A stretch of 64,000 nt of DNA from an uncultured Flavobacteriaceae bacterium (GCA_947494205.1 CANLUH010000008.1:62001-126000); one strand, 5' to 3'; shown: positions 25,242-36,661, numbered from the stretch's first letter. Numbers and translations: made by a program. The notes: generated from the letters alone by a model not told the origin.

Positions 25242-27149
25242 TTATTTCACTTCTTCGAAGTCAACGTCTTCAACATTATCTCCTTCTACATCTGCTGGCT
25301 CTCCACCTGCATTAGCGTCTGGTCCTGGAGATCCACCTTGAGCTTCCTGCTGTGCTTTGTACATTTCTTCGCTAGCTACTTTCCAAGCTTCGTTTATTTT
25401 CTCTAAAGCTGGATCGATTACTGCTAAATCTTTTGTTTCGAATGCTTTTTTAAGTTCTTCTAAAGCTTCTTCAATTGGTTGCTTCTTATCATCAGATAAT
25501 TTGTCACCAAATTCTTTTAATTGCTTTTCCGTTTGGAAAATCATAGAATCTGCTTCATTTAACTTCTTAGCATTTTCTGCTGCTTTTGCATCTGCTTCTG
25601 CATTTGCTTCAGCGTCTGCTTTCATTTTCTGTATTTCTTCTTCAGTTAAACCAGAAGATGCCTCAATACGAATATCTTGTGTCTTATTTGTTGCTTTGTC
25701 TGTAGCAGATACTTTAATGATTCCGTTAGCATCGATATCGAAAGTTACTTCAATTTGAGGTGTTCCTCTTTGTGCTGGTGGAATACCATCTAAATGGAAA
25801 CGTCCTATTGTTTTGTTATCTCCTGCCATGGCACGCTCACCTTGTAATACGTGAATTTCTACTGATGGCTGATTGTCTGCTGCCGTAGAGAATACTTGAG
25901 ACTTTTTAGTTGGAATTGTTGTATTTGCTTCAATAAGTTTCGTCATAACGTTCCCCATTGTTTCAATTCCTAGAGATAAAGGTGTAACATCTAATAATAA
26001 TACATCTTTAACATCTCCTGTTAAAACTCCACCTTGAATTCCTGCTCCTAAAGATACAACCTCGTCTGGGTTAACCCCTTTACTTGGTGTTTTTCCAAAG
26101 AATGCTTCTACTGCTTTTTGTACTGCTGGAATACGTGTAGAACCACCTACTAATATTACTTCATCAATATCGCTTTTAGATAATCCTGCAGCTTTTAATG
26201 CAGACTGGCAAGGCTCTATTGTTCTTTTTACTAAATCGTCTATTAACTGCTCAAATTTAGCTCTTGTTAATGTACGTACTAAGTGTTTTGGTCCGCTTGC
26301 TGTAGCAGTAATATATGGTAAATTAACTTCTGTTTGCTCAGAAGAAGATAATTCAATTTTAGCTTTTTCTGCCGCTTCTTTTAAACGTTGTAAAGACATT
26401 GGATCTTTACGTAAATCCATTCCTTCTTCAGCATTAAATTCGTCTGCTAACCAGTTAATTATTTTTTCATCTACGTCATCTCCTCCTAAGTGTGTATCTC
26501 CGTCTGTTGCCAATACTTCGAATACTCCATCTCCTAATTCTAAGATAGATACATCATGTGTTCCTCCTCCAAAATCGAATACTACGATTTTTTGGTCTGT
26601 TCCTTTCTTGTCCATACCATAAGCTAACGCTGCTGCTGTTGGCTCATTAATAATACGACGTACTTTTAAACCTGCAATTTCTCCTGCTTCTTTAGTTGCT
26701 TGACGTTGTGCATCGTTAAAGTATGCTGGTACAGTAATTACTGCTTCTGCTACTGAAGTTCCTAAGTAATCTTCAGCAGTTTTTTTCATTTTCTGAAGTA
26801 CCATTGCAGATAATTCCTGTGGTGTATATAAACGACCATCTATATCTACACGTGGTGTATCGTTATCTCCTTTAACTACTTTATAAGGTACACGTTCTGC
26901 TTCTTTTTTAGATTCAGAATACTTGTTCCCCATAAAACGCTTAATAGAATAAACTGTTTTTGTTGGATTTGTTACTGCTTGTCTTTTTGCAGGATCTCCT
27001 ACTTTAATTTCTCCGCCTTCTACAAAAGCGATAACTGAAGGTGTTGTACGCTTACCTTCTGCATTAGGAATTACAACTGGCTCGTTACCTTCCATTACAG
27101 AAACACAAGAGTTGGTTGTTCCTAAATCGATTCCTATAATCTTACTCAT
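25242..27149 (-). CDS. dnaK: molecular chaperone DnaK (Hsp70)
   Basis: Hsp70 chaperone of 635 residues. The ATPase signature segments are [17 protein letters not shown] at the start, [17 protein letters not shown] near 195 and [18 protein letters not shown] near 335. The linker [13 protein letters not shown] leads into the substrate domain. The Gly/Pro/Asp-rich C-terminal tail ends in EDVDFEEVK. The gene stands alone, without grpE or dnaJ. A sigma-54-like promoter and a palindrome lie upstream. Confidence 0.97.
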   Translation of the reverse strand: MSKIIGIDLGTTNSCVSVMEGNEPVVIPNAEGKRTTPSVIAFVEGGEIKVGDPAKRQAVTNPTKTVYSIKRFMGNKYSESKKEAERVPYKVVKGDNDTPRVDIDGRLYTPQELSAMVLQKMKKTAEDYLGTSVAEAVITVPAYFNDAQRQATKEAGEIAGLKVRRIINEPTAAALAYGMDKKGTDQKIVVFDFGGGTHDVSILELGDGVFEVLATDGDTHLGGDDVDEKIINWLADEFNAEEGMDLRKDPMSLQRLKEAAEKAKIELSSSEQTEVNLPYITATASGPKHLVRTLTRAKFEQLIDDLVKRTIEPCQSALKAAGLSKSDIDEVILVGGSTRIPAVQKAVEAFFGKTPSKGVNPDEVVSLGAGIQGGVLTGDVKDVLLLDVTPLSLGIETMGNVMTKLIEANTTIPTKKSQVFSTAADNQPSVEIHVLQGERAMAGDNKTIGRFHLDGIPPAQRGTPQIEVTFDIDANGIIKVSATDKATNKTQDIRIEASSGLTEEEIQKMKADAEANAEADAKAAENAKKLNEADSMIFQTEKQLKEFGDKLSDDKKQPIEEALEELKKAFETKDLAVIDPALEKINEAWKVASEEMYKAQQEAQGGSPGPDANAGGEPADVEGDNVEDVDFEEVK

Positions 27150-27207
27150 AATAGTATATAATTTTATTTTTTGTGTTCAATATTATTTTTTAATACGGTT
27201 TGTATAA

Positions 27208-27225
27208 GTCAATGATTGTGCCAAC
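27208..27225 (-). promoter_or_regulatory. candidate sigma-54-type promoter of dnaK
   Basis: TTGGCAC-AATCA-TTGACT on the minus strand matches the -24/-12 consensus TGGCAC-N5-TTGCA, with the correct spacing and the last bases altered. It lies about 60 bp before the dnaK ATG. A match to a different stress promoter cannot be excluded. Confidence 0.5.
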
Positions 27226-27235
27226 GAAAAAGAAC

Positions 27236-27248
27236 TGACATGATGTCA
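27236..27248. promoter_or_regulatory. palindrome upstream of the dnaK promoter
   Basis: TGACATGATGTCA is a 6+1+6 palindrome, 11 bp upstream of the sigma-54-like -24 element. It could be an activator or repressor site. Confidence 0.4.
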
Positions 27249-27257
27249 TAAAACAAA

Positions 27258-27284
27258 AAAAGCTTCAAAATAATTGAAGCTTTT
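27258..27284 (-). terminator. rho-independent terminator of the surface protein gene
   Basis: Eleven-bp stem (AAAAGCTTCAA) with a 5-nt loop and a T-tract on the minus strand, 22 bp after the stop. Confidence 0.8.
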
Positions 27285-27306
27285 AAATTTATAGAGTAAT
27301 GTTTTT

Positions 27307-28659
27307 TTAATTTCCTGTCATAAATACATCAAAAAAGAATTGCCCAGCCCAACATGGTGTAGAAGTATCTCCAAACGTATCTGTTCTTGTAATATTTAAT
27401 GTTATAGATGCTGGAGATTTATTAGCATAATTTAAACTAAATGTATCAGGAAACGTACTATTATTATTAGCTGTAAAAATAATTCCTTGTGGTGTAAAAG
27501 GTAATGCTGGTGAGAAATCGTATCTTACTTGCATGCGCTCTGGTAAAAAAGGTGCTAGTAAAACAGTTTCTCCTGTTCCTAATGTTGCAATAGACCCAGT
27601 ATTTGTCTGTTGTTGTAATATTTCCCACGAAACTGTAGTAGCGACTCCTTTAATAGTAGTTGCAAAAGACCCTGTAGAGCCAACCGAAACATTATTACAT
27701 ATAGGTATTTCCATAGTATCTATTGTAGCTATATTTGGTATATCAGAAATAGTATCTGTAGATAATGTAGTCCATGTACCATTTCCATTAGCATCGCTTA
27801 GTAAGACTTTCCCATCTGCTTGATTACCGTCTACAATACGTATTGCTGCCGGCGCGCTACCAGTTAAGGTAATATCATCTACTCTAGCAAGATCACTTCC
27901 TCCATCATCTGTAAAATCCTTAAAGTATCTCCATCTTAATGTGTGCGTTCCTCCTGCTGTAAAATTATATGTGTAATTTGTCCAACCAATTGTACCAGAC
28001 CAAGATTCTATTACTGCACCATCTATAGAAAACTCAAGAAAATCAAAAGTAGCTTCTGAACTTACTTCATAAAAGAAACTTAAAGTCGCTCCTCCAGCAG
28101 GTATTGTAGCTGAATATTCCATAATAGATTCTTGATCATCTATAATATTTCCAGACTCTGCAGCTTGCACGCCTCCATTTACACTTGTTCCTTGTAAAAA
28201 CCAGTTCGCATCACCATTAGTGGTTAAAGGTGTTAATGCAGCCTCAAAGTCTTGAGTTAAAACAGTAGTTGCTGTCCCAATACTTTCTACATGAAATTTT
28301 GTTGAAGGAGTTGTTGTACCAACACCTACATTTCCAGAATTTGCATTATACATATCGTTAGCATTAACGGTCCAATCATTATCTATACCTCCTCCAAACG
28401 TTAACCATACTGTTCCGTTATAATAATAAAAGCCAGCGGTATTATCTGTTTGGTAAATTAAAAGCCCTGTTGCAGGAGTAGCTATTGCATCCCGTTGCGT
28501 TTGTGTTAGTCTTGGTATTAAAATTCCAGAAGTTGTAGATTCAATATCTAACGATGCACTAGCATCTGGTGTTGTTGTACCTATACCCACTTGGGAAAAC
28601 ATTACAAAAGAATTAAACAAAATAACCGCTTTTATTAAAAAGTGTTTTACATTTTTCAT
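27307..28659 (-). CDS. secreted surface protein of the GIGTTTP type
   Basis: Exported protein of 450 residues with a signal peptide ending near FSQVGIG. The motif [16 protein letters not shown] and the following [16 protein letters not shown] are widespread at the start of Flavobacteriia extracellular proteins. A second [15 protein letters not shown] copy lies near residue 112. Residues 135-275 look like a jelly-roll beta domain. The C-terminal 150 residues are Thr/Ser-rich beta structure. No catalytic motif seen. Probable cell-surface or matrix protein. Confidence 0.72.
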   Translation of the reverse strand: MKNVKHFLIKAVILFNSFVMFSQVGIGTTTPDASASLDIESTTSGILIPRLTQTQRDAIATPATGLLIYQTDNTAGFYYYNGTVWLTFGGGIDNDWTVNANDMYNANSGNVGVGTTTPSTKFHVESIGTATTVLTQDFEAALTPLTTNGDANWFLQGTSVNGGVQAAESGNIIDDQESIMEYSATIPAGGATLSFFYEVSSEATFDFLEFSIDGAVIESWSGTIGWTNYTYNFTAGGTHTLRWRYFKDFTDDGGSDLARVDDITLTGSAPAAIRIVDGNQADGKVLLSDANGNGTWTTLSTDTISDIPNIATIDTMEIPICNNVSVGSTGSFATTIKGVATTVSWEILQQQTNTGSIATLGTGETVLLAPFLPERMQVRYDFSPALPFTPQGIIFTANNNSTFPDTFSLNYANKSPASITLNITRTDTFGDTSTPCWAGQFFFDVFMTGN

Positions 28660-28742
28660 ATTGTATGGAGCTATGTTAGTGTATTCACAAATATGAATGC
28701 TTTGAAATAAAAAATATAAATTGTGGGATAAAACTTCTTTTT

Positions 28743-29459
28743 TTAGGGATATTTAATTAGATCTATCTTACTTAACAAGTTCTTTTTAAAAGAATTAGAA
28801 ACAGGTATAGTGTGATTTTTAATGTATATCATATTTTTTGTTTTATCTATAGATTCAATAAAACGAATATTTACTATAAAACCTCTATGCACTTGTACAA
28901 ATACGTCTGTTAATTGGGTTATAAATTCTTTAATTGTTCCTCTATATTTATACTCTTTATTTTCTGTATAAATAAACAAATAGTTTTTCTTTGACTCTAT
29001 AAATAGTATAGTATTAATATTTACTTGATCAAACTTATCTATATTTTTCAATAAAAGACTTTCTCTTTGCTTTGTTTTTATCTTTTTATCGTACTTGTGC
29101 AAAGCTAACTCTATAGCTGAAAAAAGTTCTGGTTTTTGAAAAGGTTTAATTAAATAATTATAAGGATCTGTTTCTATTGCTTTGGAAATAGTTAGCTTGT
29201 CTGAATATGCAGTTAGAAAAATAAAAGGAATATTATGATTAAGGTTTATATGGTTTGCAAGCCAAATGCCATCTCTTTCTTCATCTAGATTTATGTCTAA
29301 AATTATTAAATCAATATCTTCGTTTAAATATTGTAAAGCTTCTTCTATTGAAATTGCTATTCCTACAACTGAATAATTATTTTCTTCTAAATATTCAGCT
29401 ATTAACTTAGCAGTTATATATTCATTTTCAACAACTAATATTTTTATTTGTTTATTCAT
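28743..29459 (-). CDS. LytTR-family response regulator
   Basis: Protein of 238 residues. The receiver domain (1-120) has acidic residues in VVENEY, the phospho-acceptor in [14 protein letters not shown] (about Asp55) and the lysine in LIKPFQKPE. The C-terminal LytTR DNA-binding domain (about 140-238) contains [20 protein letters not shown] and [16 protein letters not shown]. Its start overlaps the kinase stop by 1 bp, so the two form one operon and very likely a cognate pair. Confidence 0.92.
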   Translation of the reverse strand: MNKQIKILVVENEYITAKLIAEYLEENNYSVVGIAISIEEALQYLNEDIDLIILDINLDEERDGIWLANHINLNHNIPFIFLTAYSDKLTISKAIETDPYNYLIKPFQKPELFSAIELALHKYDKKIKTKQRESLLLKNIDKFDQVNINTILFIESKKNYLFIYTENKEYKYRGTIKEFITQLTDVFVQVHRGFIVNIRFIESIDKTKNMIYIKNHTIPVSNSFKKNLLSKIDLIKYP

Positions 29460-31396
29460 TAAAACTGAATTTGAACAGTTAGCCCTTTTGTATTTTCAAC
29501 TTTTACATTCCCTTTTAATTGTCTAGTTAGGCCTTTTATCAAATCAAAGCCTATAGTTTTAGAGTTTTCAAAATTAAAATTCTCTGGCAACCCTATACCA
29601 TTGTCACTTATCTCTAATAAATAATCTTTTTCTTGATTTCCATTTTTTAAAATGACTTTTATTTCATTTCCGTTTTTATCATTAAAAGCATATTTATAAG
29701 CATTACAAATTAACTCATTTACTATTAAACTAATAGGAACTGCTTTAGTAATATCTATATTTATTTCATCTGTTTTTACAGATATATCTATAGGTTTTAG
29801 GGGGTTCTCATAAGATACTTTTAGCATAGCAATTAACTCTTCAAGATAATCTTTCATTTTAACTTTACTTACGGTTTCAGATTGATACATCATTTTATGT
29901 ATCAGTGCTACAGATTGTATCCTATTTTTACCTTCTTCTAAAGCTATTTTTATGTCTTGATTATCAACTTTTATATTTTGTAATTCTAATAATCCTGATA
30001 TTATTTGCAAATTATTTTTTACTCTATGATGCACTTCTTTTAATAAAATTTCTTTTTCAAAAAGAGCTTCTTTTATCTCTTCATTTTTTATCTTAATTTC
30101 TTTATTCTTACCTACGAGGATTTTTTTATCCTTTTTAATCCTATATACTCCATATATACTGATTAGTAAAAGTATAATTAACACAAACAAAAAAATAAAC
30201 ATCCTTTTTTGTTGTTTGCTTTTTTGTAACAATTCATTATTTTTTACTTCGATTTTAAAAGACTCAATCTCTTTATTTTTTTTGTTAATTTCTAGAATTA
30301 ACTCATTTGTCTTTATAATCTTTTTTTTATTCAGCTCTTCTATAGCATTATGAGTTTTTAATGTTTCATTAAGCCAATAATTTGCCGAATCAATTTGCTT
30401 TTTCATTCTAAAGAATGCTACTTTCTGTTTACAGAATAGAATACTATTCTTATTACTCGGATTTGTCTTTAATAACTTTTCAATATTTTTAAATATTGTT
30501 TTAACTTCTTTTTCTTTAATTGAAACATTGATATATGCCTTTGCTAATAAACAATAGGCTTTTATTAAATTATCTTTATTCTGATTGTGTTTTAGGCTAT
30601 ATTTTATCTCATCTTTTAATAGCGGAATAGCTTTTTCATATTCATTTTTTGCAATAAAAACTTCTCCTATATTTCCATGTACCAAACCTATAATTCTATC
30701 TTTACTTTTTGGTGCATTAGACAAAAATTTTGAAGCTACAACTAAAGATTTCTTAAAGTAGAATAATGCAGTATCTATTTTATTTGCTTGTAAATAATAG
30801 TACCCTAAATCGTTATACCCTGAAGGTATAATTAAAGAGTCTTTTATTTTATTTTCTCTAAGTTTATTTATCTCTAACTTTAAAGCGTTTGCGGCTTTAT
30901 CGTATTGGTTTAACTTTGCATAAAACTTACTATTAATGTTATATGCCCATGGTGGGTAATATGCACCTTTATCTATTAAATCGCTAATTTTAGAATTAGT
31001 CTCAAAAACTTCAGAATATAACCCTAAAGAATAATATGTTTTATTTAAGTGATCTAGTATATGAACGCTATCTTTCATTGCAACATTACCTTCACTTAAA
31101 AGGGTTCTTAAAATATTAGCACTTTCTATATATTTTCCTTCATTCCTATTAATCTCTGCTAATATTACAGCTATTAGTATCTCTTCATAATAAGTAGTTT
31201 TAAGTTCACTTACTTTCTCAAATTCCTTTTTTAGGAAGGCTGAGTTTGCTCTTCTTAAAGAATCTGAGATAGTTTCATATAATTTAATTTTATCGCTCAC
31301 CTCCATACTCAGGAATTTAGTTTCTAATTCACTGGACTGCGAAAAACTAAATGTACCTAATAAAATAAAGCTAAATAAAAATAATTTCCTCTTCAT
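29459..31396 (-). CDS. tetratricopeptide sensor histidine kinase
   Basis: Protein of 645 residues. A signal peptide (1-20, ending FSFSQ) precedes about 330 residues of tetratricopeptide repeats in the periplasm. A coiled coil and one membrane segment follow (about 398-420, FLFVLIILLLISIYG). The cytoplasmic part carries a HisKA_2 dimerisation box LLKEVHHRVKNNLQIISG with the phospho-acceptor histidine. The ATPase domain shows NELICNAYKYAF and EISDNGIGLPENF. Coupled to the LytTR regulator. Signal unknown. Confidence 0.9.
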   Translation of the reverse strand: MKRKLFLFSFILLGTFSFSQSSELETKFLSMEVSDKIKLYETISDSLRRANSAFLKKEFEKVSELKTTYYEEILIAVILAEINRNEGKYIESANILRTLLSEGNVAMKDSVHILDHLNKTYYSLGLYSEVFETNSKISDLIDKGAYYPPWAYNINSKFYAKLNQYDKAANALKLEINKLRENKIKDSLIIPSGYNDLGYYYLQANKIDTALFYFKKSLVVASKFLSNAPKSKDRIIGLVHGNIGEVFIAKNEYEKAIPLLKDEIKYSLKHNQNKDNLIKAYCLLAKAYINVSIKEKEVKTIFKNIEKLLKTNPSNKNSILFCKQKVAFFRMKKQIDSANYWLNETLKTHNAIEELNKKKIIKTNELILEINKKNKEIESFKIEVKNNELLQKSKQQKRMFIFLFVLIILLLISIYGVYRIKKDKKILVGKNKEIKIKNEEIKEALFEKEILLKEVHHRVKNNLQIISGLLELQNIKVDNQDIKIALEEGKNRIQSVALIHKMMYQSETVSKVKMKDYLEELIAMLKVSYENPLKPIDISVKTDEINIDITKAVPISLIVNELICNAYKYAFNDKNGNEIKVILKNGNQEKDYLLEISDNGIGLPENFNFENSKTIGFDLIKGLTRQLKGNVKVENTKGLTVQIQF

Positions 31397-31564
31397 TAAA
31401 ACAAAACGGTTTTTGCAATATAATTAATTCTAATTAGCTACTCAAAAGAGTACATTTATTTGATTGATTAAATAGTAAAAACAAAAAAATAAAGACATTC
31501 ATATTAATTTCAAAAAACAACTGCATTACTTCTGTTTTTTATTAAACCATATCGTACAATACTA

Positions 31565-31572
31565 TATATTTG
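31565..31572 (+). promoter_or_regulatory. candidate -7 element for sdaA
   Basis: TATATTTG fits TAnnTTTG and lies 24 bp before the ATG. No convincing -33 TTG. Confidence 0.4.
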
Positions 31573-31596
31573 TTTTACTAAAACGATTGCGTAATT

Positions 31597-33018
31597 ATGG
31601 AATGTATCTCGGTTTTCGATATGTTAAAAATAGGAGTTGGTCCTTCCAGCTCACACACTTTAGGTCCTTGGAGGGCTGCAGAGCGTTGGATAAAAGAACT
31701 AAAAGATAGTGATAACTTTAAAGCTATTAAACGTATAAAAGTAGATTTATACGGTTCTTTATCTTTAACAGGAAAAGGGCATGCTACAGATTTAGCTGTT
31801 ATGTTAGGCTTAAGTGGTAGTGATCCAGAAACAATACCTACGAATACTATTGACATTATAATAGCCTCTATTAAAAATACAGGAAAATTAGTTTTAAACG
31901 ATGAGCAAATTGTTGTTTTCGATACTAAAAACGACATTGTTTTTAATCGTAACTTTCTTCCTTTTCATTCCAATGGTATAACATTTACTGCTTACGCAGA
32001 ATCCGAAATTCATAAATCTACATTTTACTCTATTGGAGGTGGCTTTGTTGTAAAAGAAGAACGTACAGTTCATGAAGAAAATAAAGGGTTAAAAAGTGAA
32101 TTTCCTTTTCCTATAAACAAAGCTTCCGATTTAATCGCTTTCTGTAAGTCTGAAAATAAATCTGTTTCAGAAATAGTATTAGAAAATGAACGCTCTTTAC
32201 GTGATAATGAAACTATTGATTATGAGTTAGAGAGGGTTTGGAAAACCATGCTCGATTGTATGTTTACAGGATGCCACACAGAAGGTACTTTACCTGGCGG
32301 ATTAAATGTTCGTCGTCGTGCTTTCGATATGCATAAAGGTTTAAATGTCGAAGTGCCTTATGTAACCTCTCAGGATTGGCTACAAAGTATTCGACAAAGT
32401 GAAGTGAAGTTTCGACAAATATTAAAATGGGTAAGTTGTTTTGCTTTAAGTGTAAACGAAGTAAACGCAGCTTTAGGTCGCGTAGTCACTGCACCAACTA
32501 ATGGTAGTGCTGGTGTTATCCCTGCTGTTTTAATGTATTATATGGTTATAGAAAATCATGATGCCGATTTTAAGCATATTAAACAATTTTTACTAGTAGC
32601 TGGTGAGATAGGAAGCATCTTTAAAAAAGGAGCAACTATTAGTGCTGCTATGGGAGGGTGTCAAGCAGAAATTGGCGTCTCTTCTGCTATGGCAGCAGGT
32701 GCTTTGTGTGAATTATTAGGGGGTACGCCCGAACAAGTTTTAATAGCTTCGGAAATTGCAATGGAACATCACCTTGGGCTTACTTGTGATCCTATTGGTG
32801 GTTTAGTGCAAATACCTTGTATTGAAAGAAATTCTATGGGTGCGATAAAGGCAATTAATGCTGCCGAATTAGCTCTAGAAACAGACCCTAACAATGTAAA
32901 AGTACCTTTAGATAAGGTTGTAGATACTATGTGGGAAACCGCAAAAGATATGAATACAAAATATAAAGAAACTAGTGAAGGTGGATTAGCTATTCGTGTA
33001 AATATGGCAGATTGCTAA
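31597..33018 (+). CDS. sdaA: L-serine dehydratase (iron-sulfur, single chain)
   Basis: Iron-sulfur enzyme of 473 residues that deaminates L-serine to pyruvate. The N-terminal beta domain starts with the [13 protein letters not shown] motif. The alpha domain carries [32 protein letters not shown], and cluster cysteines in [18 protein letters not shown] and [16 protein letters not shown]. Alpha and beta parts are fused, as in E. coli SdaA. It ends in a strong bidirectional terminator. Confidence 0.95.
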   Translation: MECISVFDMLKIGVGPSSSHTLGPWRAAERWIKELKDSDNFKAIKRIKVDLYGSLSLTGKGHATDLAVMLGLSGSDPETIPTNTIDIIIASIKNTGKLVLNDEQIVVFDTKNDIVFNRNFLPFHSNGITFTAYAESEIHKSTFYSIGGGFVVKEERTVHEENKGLKSEFPFPINKASDLIAFCKSENKSVSEIVLENERSLRDNETIDYELERVWKTMLDCMFTGCHTEGTLPGGLNVRRRAFDMHKGLNVEVPYVTSQDWLQSIRQSEVKFRQILKWVSCFALSVNEVNAALGRVVTAPTNGSAGVIPAVLMYYMVIENHDADFKHIKQFLLVAGEIGSIFKKGATISAAMGGCQAEIGVSSAMAAGALCELLGGTPEQVLIASEIAMEHHLGLTCDPIGGLVQIPCIERNSMGAIKAINAAELALETDPNNVKVPLDKVVDTMWETAKDMNTKYKETSEGGLAIRVNMADC

Positions 33019-33038
33019 TTATCACTTTATACATAATC

Positions 33039-33072
33039 ATAAAAACCAGAAGATGTCTCTTCTGGTTTTTAT
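33039..33072. terminator. bidirectional rho-independent terminator
   Basis: Perfect 15-bp stem (ATAAAAACCAGAAGA) with a 4-nt loop between the convergent sdaA and NTF2-like genes. Confidence 0.9.
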
Positions 33073-33091
33073 GTTTAGAATAAGGCTTCTT

Positions 33092-33556
33092 TTAGTCTTG
33101 ACAACCTTTTTTACGTCTTGTATCTATTAGATAAATAATTTTCCAAGTTCCATTGTCTTTAAATAACTGAAAGGAATTTACACCACAATGCGAAAAATTT
33201 CCATTAAACCAAAATTCGTAAGGTGTCCAGGCATTTGCCATATTACCATCTACTTGTATTTTAAAATCTAATAAACGTTCATCCCACTTTTGTTCTGTGG
33301 GTCTTTTTCCTATAGCATTAATAAGTTTTGTTGAATTATCGGTAACCAATACATCTTTACCTTCTTTATTTTTATATGCTGTTTGCGTAGTAAATTTGTC
33401 GACCATTACAGATTTCATTAAAGTTGTGTCTCCTTTATGGAATCCTTCAAAAAAAGTTTCTATAGTTTGTTTAACGGCTCTTTGCTCATCTACTAGCGTT
33501 TGAGCATGTAAAGTATTTACTATTAGTAATACTAAAACTGTGATTATACGTACCAT
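33092..33556 (-). CDS. secreted NTF2-like protein
   Basis: Protein of 154 residues with a signal peptide (1-18, ending LHAQ). The mature part has the NTF2/SnoaL-like cone pattern: VKQTIETFFEGFHKGDTTL helix, MANAWTPYEFWFNG strand and SFQLFKDNGTWKIIYLIDTR strand. Such domains bind small molecules; no catalytic residues can be assigned. Two cysteines (SHCGVNS and KGCQD) may form a disulfide. Confidence 0.83.
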   Translation of the reverse strand: MVRIITVLVLLIVNTLHAQTLVDEQRAVKQTIETFFEGFHKGDTTLMKSVMVDKFTTQTAYKNKEGKDVLVTDNSTKLINAIGKRPTEQKWDERLLDFKIQVDGNMANAWTPYEFWFNGNFSHCGVNSFQLFKDNGTWKIIYLIDTRRKKGCQD

Positions 33557-33673
33557 GATAGTTAATTTTTCACGAATTTAAAATATATACATAAAAGCGC
33601 TTTAGTATTAAAGAAAAGTTTAACAGTATCTACTTAATTTAGTATTTTTACATTCTATATTAAATTATTATAA

Positions 33674-34492
33674 ATGTCAGTAGCAAAAAAGCAATACAAG
33701 AGAGTCACTGTTAAGTCTTTAGTGGATATGAAAGCAAATGGTGAAAAAATATCTATGTTAACCGCATACGATTATACCATGGCAAAAATTGTTGATGGAG
33801 CAGGTATAGATGTTATTTTAGTTGGTGATTCTGCAAGTAATGTTATGGCTGGTCATGAAACAACTTTACCAATTACCTTAGATCAAATGATTTATCATGC
33901 CTCTTCAGTAATTCGTGCCATAGATCGTGCACTTGTAGTTGTAGATTTACCTTTTGGTAGTTACCAAAGTGATCCAAAGGAAGCCTTACGCTCTGCAATT
34001 AGAATAATGAAAGAATCTGGTGGACATGCTGTAAAAATGGAAGGTGGAAAAGAAGTAAAGGATTCTATAAAACGTATTTTACATGCTGGTATTCCAGTAA
34101 TGGGACATTTAGGTTTAACGCCACAATCTATATATAAATTTGGTACTTACACTGTAAGGGCAAAAGAAGAAGAAGAAGCAAAAAAGTTGAAAGAAGATGC
34201 TTTAATGTTAGAAAAGGCTGGGTGCTTTGCTATTGTATTAGAAAAAATCCCTGCTAAATTAGCCGAAGAAGTAGCTGCTAGCGTTTCTATTCCTGTTATT
34301 GGTATTGGTGCTGGTGCTGGTGTAGATGGTCAAGTTCTAGTAACTCATGATATGATAGGCATGACACATGAATTTAATCCTCGTTTTTTACGTCGTTATA
34401 TGAATTTATATGAAGATATGACTAATGCTTTTAGTCAATATGCAGAAGACGTGAAAAGTGGAGATTTCCCTAGCGAAAAGGAACAATACTAA
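33674..34492 (+). CDS. panB: 3-methyl-2-oxobutanoate hydroxymethyltransferase
   Basis: Ketopantoate hydroxymethyltransferase of 272 residues, first step of pantothenate synthesis. Motifs are [56 protein letters not shown] and [19 protein letters not shown]. All fit PanB. panC and panD are not nearby. The RluA gene follows after 62 bp. Confidence 0.96.
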   Translation: MSVAKKQYKRVTVKSLVDMKANGEKISMLTAYDYTMAKIVDGAGIDVILVGDSASNVMAGHETTLPITLDQMIYHASSVIRAIDRALVVVDLPFGSYQSDPKEALRSAIRIMKESGGHAVKMEGGKEVKDSIKRILHAGIPVMGHLGLTPQSIYKFGTYTVRAKEEEEAKKLKEDALMLEKAGCFAIVLEKIPAKLAEEVAASVSIPVIGIGAGAGVDGQVLVTHDMIGMTHEFNPRFLRRYMNLYEDMTNAFSQYAEDVKSGDFPSEKEQY

Positions 34493-34554
34493 TTTCTAGT
34501 TTAAAAAATGTTACGCATTTGTTAATGCCATAACGTTTTAATTCCACCTTAATA

Positions 34555-35250
34555 ATGTCTAAAGTAATATCTAATAAATCCAATTTACAGGTTATCTATG
34601 AAGATAACCATATTATTGTAGTTAATAAACGTGCTGGAGATATTGTACAGGGTGATAAAACAGGAGACAAACCACTTAGCGACGTAGTAAAAGAGTTTAT
34701 AGCGGAGAAATATAATAAGCCAGGTAATGTTTATCTTGGCACAGTACATAGGTTAGACAGGCCTACAACGGGACTTGTTATTTTTGCGAAAACGAGTAAA
34801 GCTTTACCTAGATTAAATAAACTATTTGTTTCTAAAGACATTTCTAAAACCTATTGGGCCTTAGTAAAAAATAAACCTGAAAAACGAACAGATACTTTAA
34901 TACACTGGCTTAAAAAAAACCCAAAAAACAATAAATCTACTGCCTATATAAAGGAAGTTAAAGATAGTAAAAGGGCGGTTTTGCATTATAAATTATTAAA
35001 ATCTTTAGAAAACTATTCGTTATTAGAAATTAATCTTGAAACTGGCCGACATCATCAAATACGTAGTCAATTATCAAGTATTGGTAGCCCTATTAAAGGG
35101 GATTTAAAATATGGGTTTGACAGAAGTAATAAAGATGCTAGTATTCATTTACATGCTAGGCATATTCATTTTATTCACCCAGTGTCTAAAAAAGAATTAA
35201 ACATAACTGCTCCCCTACCCAATGATTCTTTATGGGATGCTTGTAATTAA
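34555..35250 (+). CDS. RluA-family pseudouridine synthase
   Basis: RNA pseudouridine synthase of 231 residues. The catalytic motif HRLDRPTTGLVIFAKT carries the essential aspartate (about residue 67). ETGRHHQIRSQLSSIGSPIKGD is the second conserved block. No S4 domain is present, as in the RluA/RluC-minimal type. Target uridine in rRNA or tRNA is not deducible. Confidence 0.92.
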   Translation: MSKVISNKSNLQVIYEDNHIIVVNKRAGDIVQGDKTGDKPLSDVVKEFIAEKYNKPGNVYLGTVHRLDRPTTGLVIFAKTSKALPRLNKLFVSKDISKTYWALVKNKPEKRTDTLIHWLKKNPKNNKSTAYIKEVKDSKRAVLHYKLLKSLENYSLLEINLETGRHHQIRSQLSSIGSPIKGDLKYGFDRSNKDASIHLHARHIHFIHPVSKKELNITAPLPNDSLWDACN

Positions 35251-35287
35251 ATAAGAATTATTACTACTTATTATTTAAATATATTTT

Positions 35288-36661
35288 ATGATATCTGAAT
35301 TATTAGCCTCTCAAAAAGCGTATTTTAAAACTGGAGAAACTAAGTCTGTAAGTTTTAGAAAAACAATTCTTAAGCGTTTAAAAATAGAACTTATTAAACG
35401 AGAGGATGCTATTAGTGCTGCATTACATAAAGATTTTAAAAAACCTGTATTTGAATCTTATGCTACAGAAATTGCCATGGTTATTTCGGAATTAGATTTA
35501 ACTATAAAAAACCTAAATAAATGGGCAAAGCCAAAACGTGTAATGCCTTCGCTTTTAAATTTCCCTTCTTCTGCTAAGATATACTCCGAGCCTTATGGTA
35601 ATACGCTTATCATTTCACCTTGGAATTATCCTTATCAATTAGCATTGGCTCCATTAGTAGGTGCAATAGCTGCTGGTAATACTGTGATATTAAAACCAAG
35701 TGAATTAACGCCTAATACATCTAATATAATAGAAGACATTATTACTACAGTGTTTGCACCAAATCATGTAAGTGTTGTTAAAGGCGGTGTTTCTGTTTCT
35801 ACTGCTTTATTAGCTGAACGCTGGGATTATATTTTCTTTACTGGAAGTGTTTTTGTGGGTAAAATAATAGCAAAGGCTGCTGCTGAACATTTAACTCCTG
35901 TTACACTAGAACTAGGTGGTAAAAACCCTTGTATAATAGATGAGGCCGCTAATATAAAATTAAGTGCTAAACGTATTGTTTGGGGGAAATTTATAAATGC
36001 AGGACAAACCTGTATTGCACCAGATTATATTTTAATTCATAAATCTATAAAGCAAGAATTTTATAACGCTTTAGAGAAAGAGATAGCATTAGCTTATACA
36101 AATACGCCAAACCAATCGGAAGACTTTGCTCGTATTATAAATGAAAAGAATTTTAACCGTTTAGTAAAAATGCTTGATAATGAAACTTGCGTTATTGGAG
36201 GACAGACCGATATTGATTCTCTCTACATTGCTCCAACAATAATAGACGAACCTCAATTAGATAGTGAGGTTATGAAAGATGAAATTTTCGGACCTATTCT
36301 TCCTGTTATTTCTTATGAAAATCTTTTGGAAATAGAGACTATTATTTCTAATTATGAGAAACCTTTATCCTTGTATGTTTTTAGCAATAATGCTTCAAAA
36401 GCTAAAGCTTTAATAAATAAATTTTCTTTTGGAGGTGGTGCCATTAATGATACTGTTGTACATTTTATAAATCATAAACTACCATTTGGAGGTGTTGGAA
36501 ATAGTGGTATTGGCGCCTATCATGGGCAATTATCTTTTGACACATTTTCACATAAAAAAGGGGTAGTAAAAAAAGCAAATTGGTTGGATTTACCGTTTAG
36601 GTATGCACCGTATAAAGGAAAGTTAAAACAAATTAAACTACTATTTAAGTGGCTTTCTTAA
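35288..36661 (+). CDS. class 3-type aldehyde dehydrogenase
   Basis: NAD(P)-dependent aldehyde dehydrogenase of 457 residues. Motifs are ISPWNYPYQLALAPLVGAIA, FFTGSVFVGKIIAKAAA, LELGGKNPCIIDEAA with the general-base glutamate, and FINAGQTCIAPDYILI with the catalytic cysteine (about residue 240). The shorter length and the C-terminal hydrophobic/basic tail resemble fatty-aldehyde (ALDH3-like) enzymes. The 3' end overlaps the convergent kinase gene by 4 bp. Confidence 0.93.
   Translation: MISELLASQKAYFKTGETKSVSFRKTILKRLKIELIKREDAISAALHKDFKKPVFESYATEIAMVISELDLTIKNLNKWAKPKRVMPSLLNFPSSAKIYSEPYGNTLIISPWNYPYQLALAPLVGAIAAGNTVILKPSELTPNTSNIIEDIITTVFAPNHVSVVKGGVSVSTALLAERWDYIFFTGSVFVGKIIAKAAAEHLTPVTLELGGKNPCIIDEAANIKLSAKRIVWGKFINAGQTCIAPDYILIHKSIKQEFYNALEKEIALAYTNTPNQSEDFARIINEKNFNRLVKMLDNETCVIGGQTDIDSLYIAPTIIDEPQLDSEVMKDEIFGPILPVISYENLLEIETIISNYEKPLSLYVFSNNASKAKALINKFSFGGGAINDTVVHFINHKLPFGGVGNSGIGAYHGQLSFDTFSHKKGVVKKANWLDLPFRYAPYKGKLKQIKLLFKWLS

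Noticed and set aside
25357-25758. Plus-strand Ser/Phe/Ala-rich frame of 133 residues
   Set aside because: Antisense to the dnaK C-terminal region; its composition is a mirror of Lys/Glu/Ala-rich codons.
31578-31937. Minus-strand frame of 119 residues
   Set aside because: Antisense to the start of sdaA, which has the full GPSSSHT motif.
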